The notes under the pieces are model-generated. The model made no database searches. It saw only the letters and a program-made list of their open reading frames with translations, and was not told where the DNA came from. A stretch of 64,000 bases of DNA, from NCBI GenBank assembly GCA_951828235.1, contig OX639965.1, positions 2,394,129 through 2,458,128 on the forward strand. The letters run 5' to 3'. Below, piece by piece: positions 51,389-60,163 of the stretch; the stretch's first letter is position 1; each line of letters opens with the position of its first letter. The translations under genes were made by a program, and so were the position numbers. This DNA comes from an uncultured Gammaproteobacteria bacterium (lineage in GTDB: Bacteria > Pseudomonadota > Gammaproteobacteria > Steroidobacterales > Foliamicaceae).

Positions 51389-51562
51389 GTGTTGCGATTC
51401 CTGGCGGCGATTTGCTTCGCCTGCCTGGTCGTCCCGGCGGCGCAGGCGAATGTTTTGGCGAGCCTGAGCGGCGCGGCGCGGCGCGGTGCGCGACGCGAGC
51501 GGGCAGGGTGTTGCGGATGCGCGGGTGTTGATCGTTCACCAGCCCTCCGGCACCTCGGCCCA
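51389..51562 (+). pseudogene. 5' scrap of a carboxypeptidase-regulatory/TonB-type gene
   Basis: After vapC a GTG begins VLRFLAAICFACLVVPAAQA, a clean signal peptide. A one-base slip about 40 codons in changes the frame, after which VRDASGQGVADARVLIVHQ follows, the opening strand of a carboxypeptidase-regulatory-like domain often seen at the start of TonB-receptor or adhesin proteins. Homology ends at about 51560, where a minus-strand gene begins to overlap. Broken and truncated. Confidence 0.6.
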
Positions 51563-52222
51563 AGCGCTGACCGGCGGAAACGGCGGGGCGTGCGCCTGGG
51601 TTACGGCGCCATCGAGTGTCCGGGCAACCGCCTCGGGCGTCGGGCGGGGCGCGCCCTGGCCCAGCGTGGTCAGGTTCAGCACTTCCCACAAGCCTTCATC
51701 GGTCTTCTCCCAGTCCGAGACCAGGCGCCGTATCACCACGATGTACGCGTCCGGGTCCAGTTTGAGCCAGTCGCCTTCGGCCGGCGCGCCGCTCAGGGTC
51801 AGGACGAAGTCGCCGTTCTCGTCGATGTAGAGATCGTCCGAGGCGATGCTCGATACCGTGCGGATGTCGGATACGGGCGTATGACCGAGCATGCCGCTGT
51901 AGACGTTGATCGTGACGAGGTCGAAGTTGCTCGTGTTTCCGCGCAGGCGGTAGCTGTGATCGCCGCGCACCGCAAACGCGAGGTAGGGATGTCCGGATTG
52001 TCCCAGCCGATGCGCGCGACGCTGTTGGGCAGGCGCATGAACTGCGGGTAGTCCGGGTCGCGAAAGTCCGTGAATTCGGCCAGGAACGTTGCCAGGAACC
52101 GGGCGATGTGCCGATATCCCGCCGCGGCGGTCTGTTCGTCGCGGTTGAACGGAGCTTTTTCGATGGTCTCGCCCAGTTCCGCGACATCCTCGGCAAACCG
52201 GGCCCAGGCCGCGTTCACCGCC
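51536..52222 (-). pseudogene. DUF1214-like gene, frameshifted and 5'-truncated
   Basis: Minus-strand coding sequence with HIARFLATFLAEFTDFRDPD and RLPNSVARIGWDNPDIP, then a frameshift near 51985, then YLAFAVRGDHSYRLRGNTSN and VTINVYSGMLGHTPVSD. These segments resemble DUF1214-type proteins (the KIGADNPDN.Y and YRI.G motifs). The upstream part of the gene is missing where it meets the sulfotransferase relic near 52222. Not functional as it stands. Confidence 0.55.
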
Positions 52223-52225
52223 CTA

Positions 52226-52675
52226 CTCCTGCGCCTGTTCCCCAACGCGAAGTTCATCCACATCGTGCGCAATCCCTATGCGGTATACCGGTCGACGAAG
52301 CACATGTACCGCACCCTGTTGCCCTTGTTCCAGCTGGACGATGTGGAACCGGAAGAGCTGACCCGGACTATTATCGACTCCTACGCAATGATGATGCGGC
52401 AATACATGAAGGACCGGGACTCTATCCCTCACGGACACCTGTCCGAGGTGCGTTTCGAGGATCTGGAACGAGACCCGATGGCGGAGCTGGAGCGCGTCTA
52501 TGCCGAGCTGGCGCTGCCGGGCTGGGCGCAGGCCCGGGAGCCAATCGCCGACTACCTGCAGAGCTTGTCCGGCTATCGCAAGAACCCGCATCAGTTCGAC
52601 CAGGAGACCATCAACCGGGTCGACCGCGAGTGGGGATTCGCCGTCAAGGCCTGGGGCTACCGGCCGCCGAAATGA
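52226..52675 (+). pseudogene. Sulfotransferase family protein, 5'-truncated
   Basis: The frame encodes LLRLFPNAKFIHIVRNPYAV with the 3'-PAPS-binding R..P region, followed by HLSEVRFEDLERDPMAELERVY, the C-terminal part of a bacterial sulfotransferase. The N-terminal phosphosulfate loop (GxPRSGTT) is missing. It was probably cut by the rearrangement that also broke the DUF1214-like gene on the other strand. Its stop overlaps the aldolase start by ATGA, so the aldolase lost its normal upstream gene. Confidence 0.7.
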
Positions 52676-53433
52676 CTCCTGCTCAGCACACTCAACTCAA
52701 CCGGCCCGACATGGACTTCGAAGAGGAGCGAGTGGCGCTTGCCTGCGCGTTGCGCTGGGCGGCCCGCTTTGACCTGCATGAAGCGGTCGCGAATCACTTC
52801 AGTCTCGCTGTCAACAGGGCGGGCACCCGGTTCCTGATGAACCCGAGGGGCCGCCATTTCTCCCGCATCAGGGCCAGCGAGCTTCTGCTGCTCAATGCCG
52901 AAGACGATGCGACGATGATCCGGCCTGATGCCCCGGATCCCACGGCCTGGGCGCTGCATGGCAACATCCATCGGCACGTGCCGCATGCGCGCTGCGTGCT
53001 TCATGTTCACTCGAAATACGCGTCGGTGCTCGGCTGCCTCGCTGATCCCACGCTTCCGCCCATCGACATCAACGCAATGCGGTTCTGGGGAAGCGTCTGC
53101 ATCGACGACCGCTTCGACGGCATGAGCCTCGGCGACGAGGCCGAACGCATCGCCCGGCTGTTGGGCGACAAGCCGATTCTCCTGATGCGCAACCACGGGT
53201 TGATGGTGATCGGCGAGACCGTGGCCCGGGCGTTCGACGATCTCTACTACTTCGAGCGCGCCTGTTCGACCTACATCACGGCTCTTCAGACGGGCCGCGA
53301 GTTGCGCGTCGTTTCCGACGAAACGGCGGCGAAGACGGCACGGCAATGGCTTGACTATCCGGGCTTGGGCGAGGACCACTTTCGCGAGCTCCAGGCAATC
53401 CTGGACCGGGAAGAACCTTCCTATCGCCGCTGA
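52672..53433 (+). CDS. Class II aldolase/adducin family protein
   Basis: A 253-residue zinc enzyme of the fuculose-aldolase/ribulose-5-phosphate-epimerase fold: ALRWAARFDLHEAVANHFSLA, PHARCVLHVHSKYASVLGC (the HxH zinc pair) and ILLMRNHGLMVIGETVARAF (third histidine). The ATG overlaps the truncated sulfotransferase stop. Many such proteins are decarboxylases or lyases of sugar acids; the substrate is not known. Confidence 0.9.
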   Translation: MTPAQHTQLNRPDMDFEEERVALACALRWAARFDLHEAVANHFSLAVNRAGTRFLMNPRGRHFSRIRASELLLLNAEDDATMIRPDAPDPTAWALHGNIHRHVPHARCVLHVHSKYASVLGCLADPTLPPIDINAMRFWGSVCIDDRFDGMSLGDEAERIARLLGDKPILLMRNHGLMVIGETVARAFDDLYYFERACSTYITALQTGRELRVVSDETAAKTARQWLDYPGLGEDHFRELQAILDREEPSYRR

Positions 53434-53489
53434 GCGTCGTGAGCTTCAATACAAGGCATGAAATCGCATTGTTACAATTCTTAGTATTC

Positions 53490-53502
53490 GTACATAATGT
53501 AC
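53490..53502 (+). promoter_or_regulatory. Candidate Phd operator
   Basis: GTACATAATGTAC is a perfect 6+1+6 palindrome 17 bases upstream of the antitoxin gene, overlapping a possible -10 (CATAAT). Phd-type antitoxins bind such sites. Confidence 0.55.
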
Positions 53503-53518
53503 TGAAAAAGGAAATCCC

Positions 53519-53776
53519 ATGTCCAACCAGCTGCCCATCACCGAGATTCGCGAGAAATTTGCGGAAATAACAGGTCGCGTGCAGTTCGCCGGGGAGCGGA
53601 TTGCGATACAGAAGCATGGCAAGACGGTTGCTGCTTTGGTGCCGCCATCCGATCTGGAAGCATTGAGGACGCTTGAGGAGCAACTCGACCTGCTCGATGC
53701 CCTTGAAGCACTTGCGGATTATCGCGAGAAGGGTGGAATCAACCTTGAGGATCTGAAGGCGGGCCTCGGCCTTTGA
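53519..53776 (+). CDS. Phd/YefM-type antitoxin
   Basis: An 85-residue antitoxin: QLPITEIREKFAEITGRVQFAGERIAIQKHGKTVAALVP is the Phd/YefM DNA-binding fold, and the C-terminal REKGGINLEDLKAGLGL is the toxin-binding tail. AAGGAAA precedes the ATG. Its stop overlaps the toxin start (TTGA). The palindrome at 53490 is the probable operator. Confidence 0.92.
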   Translation: MSNQLPITEIREKFAEITGRVQFAGERIAIQKHGKTVAALVPPSDLEALRTLEEQLDLLDALEALADYREKGGINLEDLKAGLGL

Positions 53777-54054
53777 CCCTCCGCATCGTCTTTTCCAGGG
53801 CGGTGGAGAACGACCTTGCCCGCATCTCCAATCAATCCACCCTCCGCCGATTGATTCGCGCGATCGAGGATTTGGCGGACAACCCGCGCCCGCCCGGCGC
53901 GAGGAAACTAAGGAGCGCAACCTCGGTCTGGCGCATCCGATTGGGCGACTGGCGGGTCTGCTACACGATCGAGGACGAACGACTGCTTATCCTCGTGCTG
54001 ACGGCAGCGAGAAGGGGCAACGTGTATGAACGCCTCCGTCAGCGCTTGAAATAA
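53773..54054 (+). CDS. RelE-type toxin
   Basis: A 93-residue RelE/ParE superfamily mRNA interferase: RIVFSRAVENDLARI, then GARKLRSATSVWRIRLGDWRVCYTIED and LLILVLTAARRGNVYERL. The basic residues expected for ribosome-dependent cleavage are present. The start is a TTG that overlaps the antitoxin stop (TTGA), the normal coupled arrangement. The length is typical. Confidence 0.92.
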   Translation: MTLRIVFSRAVENDLARISNQSTLRRLIRAIEDLADNPRPPGARKLRSATSVWRIRLGDWRVCYTIEDERLLILVLTAARRGNVYERLRQRLK

Positions 54055-54084
54055 CCAAGCTTGTAAACAGTACGAAGTAGGAAT

Positions 54085-55389
54085 ATGGCGACCACAAGAA
54101 AATTCGCGGGTCTGTCGCTCAATGAGGACGTTCTGCCGAAAAATGCAGGGGGGCTGCTATTGGGTGTTTGCTGCCTGGCGTTTTGCTTCGTCGGCTTGAA
54201 TATGGTGCAGCCCTGGTTGCTTGAGCATCATCTCAATCTGCCCGCCTCAGAGATAGGCGACGCAACGGGAACTCTGGGGGCAATCGGCCAGATCATTACG
54301 GTTTTTCTCGCGGGTGCGACGGGCGCTTTGGCCGACCAGAAGGGACGGCGGCTCGTGCTGACTCTGGGCGTAGTGGCCATGGCGCTGGGCATCCTGATTG
54401 CGCCGCTCGTGTCGACCTTGTCCGGGCTGATCGTTTCCCGCACTGTATTTTCCATAGGGCGCACGGCCGTGGCGGCCTGCTTTCTGATTGTGGTCGCCGA
54501 TTACGTGCAGGAAACCAGCCGGGGCAAGTGGAATGCGTTCCAGGGTGTGACCTTCGGGATCGGTTCCATTGTGGCCGCCCTCGTAATTCTCAGATTGCCG
54601 AAATGGTTGCTCGAAAGAGGCTGGGACGTCATTGACGCGGGATACGCGACGCACTTCGTGATGGTGGGAGTCGCCGGAGTGTCGGCGCTGGTCCTGGCCC
54701 TCATGCTGCGCGCGGATGGTCCCCGTGAGGGCGTTGAACACGAAAGCTTGTGGGCTCTGACTCGTCGCGGCGTCGAGTACATCCGGTATCCCGGGGTCCG
54801 ACTGGCCTATTTCGCGGGTTTTGCATCGGGGGCGAACATGGCGGTCATCGGCACGTATCTGGCCTTATGGACTGCGGGCCATTCAATGGCTACCGGGGCG
54901 GGCCTCGCACAGGGACTGGCCCTGGGCGGCGTGTTGATGGTGATTATCCAGGTGGTTTCGATCGCCGCCATGCCCGCTATCGGCGTTCTCAACGATCGGG
55001 CGAAACCGCTGATTGCCCTTCAGATCAGTCTCGCCCTAGCCGTCGCCGGCTATGGGTCGACTTACCTGGTCACCGACCCTTCCGCCATATCCGGCAAGCT
55101 GTCCGCCGCACTGTTGTCCGTGGGTCAATCCGCCGTAATCATCTCGTCTCAAGTGTTTGTTCAGGCGGAAGCGCCGCGTAAGGTGCGGGGCACCATCATC
55201 GGGTTCTACACGGTATGCAGCGGACTGGGAGCGGCTGTTATTCTGAAACTCAGTGGTTATGTTTTCGACTCGTGGTTGCTGACCGGGCCCTTCATACTGA
55301 CGTCTGCCGTCAACGCCATCGTGCTGATATTTGCCGTTCTGCTGGGACCGGCGATCGGCCGGGAGCGGGCCGCGGCTGCGTCCGGTTAG
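54085..55389 (+). CDS. MFS transporter
   Basis: A 434-residue major facilitator with about 12 membrane segments. GATGALADQKGRRLVLTLGV is the loop 2-3 signature and RGTIIGFYTVCSGLGAAVIL lies in the second half. It is a paralogue of the transporter at 26532. The hotdog thioesterase follows 33 bases downstream. The substrate is unknown; the context suggests a CoA-linked or acidic compound. Confidence 0.88.
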   Translation: MATTRKFAGLSLNEDVLPKNAGGLLLGVCCLAFCFVGLNMVQPWLLEHHLNLPASEIGDATGTLGAIGQIITVFLAGATGALADQKGRRLVLTLGVVAMALGILIAPLVSTLSGLIVSRTVFSIGRTAVAACFLIVVADYVQETSRGKWNAFQGVTFGIGSIVAALVILRLPKWLLERGWDVIDAGYATHFVMVGVAGVSALVLALMLRADGPREGVEHESLWALTRRGVEYIRYPGVRLAYFAGFASGANMAVIGTYLALWTAGHSMATGAGLAQGLALGGVLMVIIQVVSIAAMPAIGVLNDRAKPLIALQISLALAVAGYGSTYLVTDPSAISGKLSAALLSVGQSAVIISSQVFVQAEAPRKVRGTIIGFYTVCSGLGAAVILKLSGYVFDSWLLTGPFILTSAVNAIVLIFAVLLGPAIGRERAAAASG

Positions 55390-55422
55390 TGCCGCGCAAG
55401 CCCTTGGTTTTTGGGAGGTTTC

Positions 55423-55902
55423 GTGAAGGCTTCAATTAAGAGAGGAAAGGTTCTTCTGTACGATACGGTCGTAAAGCCGGAGTGGATCGACCACAACGGC
55501 CACATGAACGTCGCCTTCTTCGTGCTCGCTTTCGATGAAGCGACGGACGCCGCCTATGAGCACTGGGGCATTGGCTTGGACTACCCGGACACCAGCGGAT
55601 GCTCGGTTTTCACCCTGGGCATCAACGTCGACTACCTCGGCGAGCTGTTCGAAGGCGATGCGATCCGCGTCGAGACGAAGCTTGTCGACCATGACGCCAA
55701 GCGCATCCATTATTTCCATCGCATGATCGAAACGGACAGCGGCAAGCTCGTTGCGACCAACGAGTGCCTGTGCATGAACGTCGACCTGACGTCCAGGAAG
55801 TCCGCGCCGTTTCCGGATGACGTTGCCGAGAAGCTGGCGCCGTTTGCCAGCGACGCCGAACCGCCAAAGGGCTTCGGCCGCAGGCTGCGCATCCGGCGTT
55901 GA
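55423..55902 (+). CDS. Hotdog-fold thioesterase
   Basis: A 159-residue acyl-CoA thioesterase of the hotdog fold: VVKPEWIDHNGHMNVAFFVLAFDEATD has the HNGHMN active-site motif, and NVDYLGELFEGDAIRVETKL and ATNECLCMNVDL complete the barrel. The GTG at 55423 has GGGAGG 5 bases upstream. It lies after the MFS gene and convergent with ppc. The acyl substrate is not known. Confidence 0.87.
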   Translation: MKASIKRGKVLLYDTVVKPEWIDHNGHMNVAFFVLAFDEATDAAYEHWGIGLDYPDTSGCSVFTLGINVDYLGELFEGDAIRVETKLVDHDAKRIHYFHRMIETDSGKLVATNECLCMNVDLTSRKSAPFPDDVAEKLAPFASDAEPPKGFGRRLRIRR

Positions 55903-55940
55903 TTGCCCTTCGGACTGACCCGCCGGGGCCCTGTAAACCA

Positions 55941-58556
55941 CTAACCGCTGTTGCGCAGACCGCTGGCGATGCCGGCCATCGTAACCTTCAGAGCACGCGA
56001 GACCGCCGGCCTTTCGTCGCCCTTTTGCCTCAAGCGGTGGAGTAACTCGGCCTGAAGGAGGTGGAGTGGGTCCAGGTATGTATTTCGAACCGCAAGCGAG
56101 TCCCTCAGCAACGGTTGATCCGCAATAAGAGCCTTGGTTTCCCTCAAGGCAAGGATGGATGCCCTGAGTTCTGACAGACGTTTGATCAGCGTTTCCGCCA
56201 CGTTACGCTCGGGCGCCCTGGTCAATCGGGAGGCGTAGTACTCGCCCAGTCCCGGCTCCGCCTTTGCCGCCATCAATTCCAGCAGGTCCATCTGCATGCG
56301 GAAGAAGGGCCAATGGAGCAGTTCCTCAAACCGATCGGGATGCTCGCGCAAATATTCGAGCGCGGCGTCGCTGCCGAGCCACGCGGGAATCATTAATCGC
56401 ACCTGCGACCATGCGAACACCCAGGGAATGGCGCGCAGGCTGTTGATGTCGGTGGAGGGTTTGCGTCGACTCGGGCGGCTGCCCAGCGCCAACTCGGACA
56501 ATTCCGGTTCGGGGGTGAGCGCCTGGAACATGGGAACGAATGCGTCAGTCTCGTCGATCAGCCTGCGATACGAGTGAAGGGCCAGAGCGGCCATTTCGTC
56601 CATGGATTGCCTGGCACGCGGCGACGGCGGACTCGCGGGAGCAATGGTCGCCTTGAGCGCTGCGATGAGATAGCGCGTCATCGTTTCCACCGCAAGGACG
56701 GGCGAACCCAACTTGAAACGGATCATCTCTCCCTGCTCCGTGACCCGAAGCGAACCGTTAACCGTGCCGGGGGGCTGGGCGAGAATGGCGTCGTGCGCGG
56801 GGCCGCCACCTCGCCCAATCGCTCCACCACGCCCGTGAAACAGCGTGAGGTCAACGCCGTGTTCCCTGCCCACCCGGGCGATGCCTTCCTGAGCCTGGTA
56901 CAGCGCCCAGGCGGCAGCCAGCGGGCCTGCGTCCTTGGCCGAATCCGAATAGCCGATCATCACCTGCTGGCGGTCGCCGGCGCTGCGGACCCGTTTCCGG
57001 TACCAATCCAGTGAGAACAGGTTCTGCACAACCGCGGGCGCACGCTGCAGGTCGTCCAGCGTTTCAAACAGCGGGGTGATCGGCAGCGGTTCCCTGAGAC
57101 CACGCGCGCGAAGCAGCAGCGCAACCTGCAGCACGTCGCTCGGGCGGGTGGCCATCGAAATGATGTACGAACCGATGCCCGCACCGCCGGTGTTCGCGAT
57201 TACGTCGAATGTATCCAGCACCTCCTTTACCGGCCTGGACATCGGCCAATCGCGCGGGAAAAGCGGGCGCTTGCTTTCGAGTTCCCGCACAAGAAAGGCT
57301 TGTTTCTCTTTCTCTTTCCACTCGGAAAACGCCGGTCCCTTGGGGTCGAGGTAATCCAGCAGTTCGTCAAAGACTTCGGCATGCCGCTCGGCATGCTGCC
57401 TAACATCAAGAGCAACCAGCGTGATGCCGAAGCAATGGGCGCGCCTGAGCGTATCCAGCAATGCACCATCGGCGATGGTCCGCAAGCCGCTGGCGCATAG
57501 CGAGCGATAGCAAAGATCAAGCGGCTGCAACAGTTCTTCGTTCGTCCTGAGAACCTCCTCAGACCCATTGGATCTTTCCTCGGCCCAGTCCCTCGTCGCC
57601 TGGAGCCTTTGCCTCAGTTTTCGTAGCACGACTCGGTACGGTTCTGTGGATTGAGCCGTTGTATTGAGCAGTTCCGGCGTGGCCTTCGACATGGACAACG
57701 ATTCGACTAGGTGCTGAACGTCTTTGAGGAACAGGTCCGCGGACATCCACCGTCCCAGTTTCAGCGTAGCGTCGGTGATCCCGGCGGTCACGTTGGGATT
57801 GCCGTCGCGGTCTCCACCCATCCAGGAGGCAAAGCGAATCGGCATGATCTCCGGAGGAATAGCGGCCAGGCCCTTCCGGGTCGCGGCCTCGTCCGCGGCG
57901 CGCATCACGCGTGGCACGCCGTCCCAAAGCGAATTCTCGATTACCGCGAATCCCCATTTGGCCTCATCCAGCGGCGTCGGACGCCGTTGCCGCACTTCAT
58001 CCGTGTGCCAGATTTCCGCAATCAGACGCTTGAGGATTTCGCGCTGGGCCGGATCTGAATTGCTCTTCAGCGCGCGATCCACGGCGTCGTACTTGCGGAT
58101 CATCGTGCGGCGCAGCACCTCGGTCGGGTGGGCGGTCAGCACCAGTTCGACGCGCAGTGCTTCCAGAATGGAGGGGTCGAACGCCGGGGTTTCCTCAAGC
58201 AGCCGGGTCCATTCCGCCCGGGGTGAATGAATTCTCGGCGATGCGTGGTAGCGCTGCTCCGCGATGTTGGCAAGATTGAGAAACTGATTGAAGCCGCGGG
58301 CCACGTCCACCAGGTCTTCTTCAGGCAGCGACTTGAGGCATGCGCTCAGTTCATCCCATTGTTCTTCGCCGCCGCCCCGGGCACGCTTGGCAAGCGCTCG
58401 AATCTCCTCGATGCGGTCCACCAGTTCTGTTCCGCGGTCCTCGGCAATGACCTCGCCCAGCAGTGAACCCAGCGTACGAACATCGGCCCGCATCGAAGCG
58501 GGCAGCGCCTCGTATGCGTGTGCCGAGGCATGGGACGCGGCTGGATTGTCCGTCAC
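55941..58556 (-). CDS. ppc: Phosphoenolpyruvate carboxylase
   Basis: An 871-residue cytosolic enzyme that makes oxaloacetate from PEP and bicarbonate. The catalytic His motif VLTAHPTEVLRRT (His143), GYSDSAKDAG, FHGRGGAIGRGGGP, VTEQGEMIRFKLG and FAWSQVRLMIPAWLG are all present, as is the C-terminal GIASGLRNSG; the last residues read NSG rather than NTG. It starts at a GTG overlapping the ilvA stop (GTGA). Length and motif order are standard for bacterial Ppc. Confidence 0.97.
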   Translation of the reverse strand: MTDNPAASHASAHAYEALPASMRADVRTLGSLLGEVIAEDRGTELVDRIEEIRALAKRARGGGEEQWDELSACLKSLPEEDLVDVARGFNQFLNLANIAEQRYHASPRIHSPRAEWTRLLEETPAFDPSILEALRVELVLTAHPTEVLRRTMIRKYDAVDRALKSNSDPAQREILKRLIAEIWHTDEVRQRRPTPLDEAKWGFAVIENSLWDGVPRVMRAADEAATRKGLAAIPPEIMPIRFASWMGGDRDGNPNVTAGITDATLKLGRWMSADLFLKDVQHLVESLSMSKATPELLNTTAQSTEPYRVVLRKLRQRLQATRDWAEERSNGSEEVLRTNEELLQPLDLCYRSLCASGLRTIADGALLDTLRRAHCFGITLVALDVRQHAERHAEVFDELLDYLDPKGPAFSEWKEKEKQAFLVRELESKRPLFPRDWPMSRPVKEVLDTFDVIANTGGAGIGSYIISMATRPSDVLQVALLLRARGLREPLPITPLFETLDDLQRAPAVVQNLFSLDWYRKRVRSAGDRQQVMIGYSDSAKDAGPLAAAWALYQAQEGIARVGREHGVDLTLFHGRGGAIGRGGGPAHDAILAQPPGTVNGSLRVTEQGEMIRFKLGSPVLAVETMTRYLIAALKATIAPASPPSPRARQSMDEMAALALHSYRRLIDETDAFVPMFQALTPEPELSELALGSRPSRRKPSTDINSLRAIPWVFAWSQVRLMIPAWLGSDAALEYLREHPDRFEELLHWPFFRMQMDLLELMAAKAEPGLGEYYASRLTRAPERNVAETLIKRLSELRASILALRETKALIADQPLLRDSLAVRNTYLDPLHLLQAELLHRLRQKGDERPAVSRALKVTMAGIASGLRNSG

Positions 58557-60076
58557 TGTCTTGATCCCAGGAACAGTTCGTAAGCCGAATTGTCGGTTTC
58601 CTCGTGGAATGGATAGCCCAGGTCCGACAGAAAGTCATGGAATTTCCGCAGTTCCTCGGGTGGCACCTGAATTCCCGCCAGCACTCTCCCATACGCGGCG
58701 CCGTGACTGCGATAGTGGAAGAGGCTGATATTCCAGCGCCTGCCCATATGCGTCAGGTAACGCAACAGCGCGCCGGGCTGCTCGGGGAGATCAAACCGAA
58801 ACAGCCGCTCATCGCTCAGGCCGGTAGCCCGGCCGCCCACCATGTAGCGCACGTGAATCCTCGCCAATTCGTTATCGGACAGATCGACCACCCTGTAGCG
58901 GCGACTCGCCAGGTCGGCGATCAATTCTTCCTTGTCGGAGTTACCGTTTTTCAGTTCGACACCCACGAATACGTGCGCCTCGTTCGCGTCTGCGTAGCGA
59001 TAGTTGAACTCGGTGATCGATCGTTGCCCGATCGCCTGACAAAATGTACGAAAACTTCCCGGCCTTTCCGGAATGGTCACGCCAAGCAGAGCTTCGCGGC
59101 GCTCGACCAGATCGGCGAGTTCCGCGATTCCCCGCAGGCGATCGAAATCCACATTGGCGCCGCTAACAACCGCGACCAGCACCTTGTCGGTCCATTTTTC
59201 CCGAATGACGCAACGCTTTAGGCCTGCCAGCGCCAACGCGCCCGCCGGTTCGGCAATGCAGCGCGAATCGTCGAAGATTTCCTTGATCGCAGTGCAGATC
59301 TCGCGACGGGTGACCGTAACGACCTCGTCCACGCACTTGCGCGCAATTCGAAAAGGTTCTTCGCCGACCTGCCGCACCGCGACCCCGTCGGCAAACTGGT
59401 CGACATCATCAAGAATCACGCGTTTTCCGGCTGCGAGTGCATGCGACATACAAGCCGCATGTCCCGGCTCGACGCCCACCACGCGAATGTCCGGACGCAG
59501 CGTCTTCACATAGGCCGCCACTCCGGCAATCAGACCGCCGCCGCCGACAGGAACGAATATCGCATCCAGCCGCCCCGGATTCTGGCGCAGGATTTCCATC
59601 GCGACCGTGCCTTGTCCCGCAATCACGTCCGGGTCGTCATAGGGGTGAATGAAGGTGCGGCCTAGTTCTTCCGCCTTGCGCGTCGCGAACTCAAAGGCCT
59701 CGTCATAGTTGCCCCCCTGCAACTCGATGTCCGCCCCCAGGGCGCGAACCGATTCCAGCTTGATCTGCGGCGTGGTCTGCGGCATCACGATGAGCGCCTT
59801 CATGCCCAGTTGTCTTGCTGCAAGCGCGATGCCCTGGGCATGGTTGCCGGCGGACGCTGCTACGACCCCGCGCCTTCCCGAATTCGCGGAAAGCAGCGCC
59901 ATCCTGTTGTACGCCCCGCGCAACTTGAAGGAGAAGACCGGCTGAAGATCCTCCCGCTTCAGGAGCACCCGGTTTTGGAGCCGCCGGGAGAGTATCGATG
60001 CCGGCTGGAGTGGTGTCTTGATGGCGGCCGGATATACCCGGGAGTTCTCGATTCTTTCTACGTAGTCCTGGAACAT
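58553..60076 (-). CDS. ilvA: Threonine ammonia-lyase, biosynthetic
   Basis: A 507-residue PLP enzyme, first step of isoleucine synthesis. Lys51 in FSFKLRGAYNRM is the Schiff-base lysine; ASAGNHAQGIALAARQLG and VGGGGLIAGVAAYVK are typical. Two C-terminal ACT-like domains (residues about 330-507) indicate isoleucine feedback control. It is cotranslated with ppc, which would supply oxaloacetate and hence aspartate and threonine. IS630 lies just upstream, 88 bases from the start. Confidence 0.96.
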   Translation of the reverse strand: MFQDYVERIENSRVYPAAIKTPLQPASILSRRLQNRVLLKREDLQPVFSFKLRGAYNRMALLSANSGRRGVVAASAGNHAQGIALAARQLGMKALIVMPQTTPQIKLESVRALGADIELQGGNYDEAFEFATRKAEELGRTFIHPYDDPDVIAGQGTVAMEILRQNPGRLDAIFVPVGGGGLIAGVAAYVKTLRPDIRVVGVEPGHAACMSHALAAGKRVILDDVDQFADGVAVRQVGEEPFRIARKCVDEVVTVTRREICTAIKEIFDDSRCIAEPAGALALAGLKRCVIREKWTDKVLVAVVSGANVDFDRLRGIAELADLVERREALLGVTIPERPGSFRTFCQAIGQRSITEFNYRYADANEAHVFVGVELKNGNSDKEELIADLASRRYRVVDLSDNELARIHVRYMVGGRATGLSDERLFRFDLPEQPGALLRYLTHMGRRWNISLFHYRSHGAAYGRVLAGIQVPPEELRKFHDFLSDLGYPFHEETDNSAYELFLGSRQ

Positions 60077-60163
60077 GTCAAACCTTCCTTGTCGAGCCCC
60101 AAGTTCTGCAATTCAGCCAGGCGGGTGGCGTTTCTCCCTGGCCGTTCACCAGCGCGAACGCTA

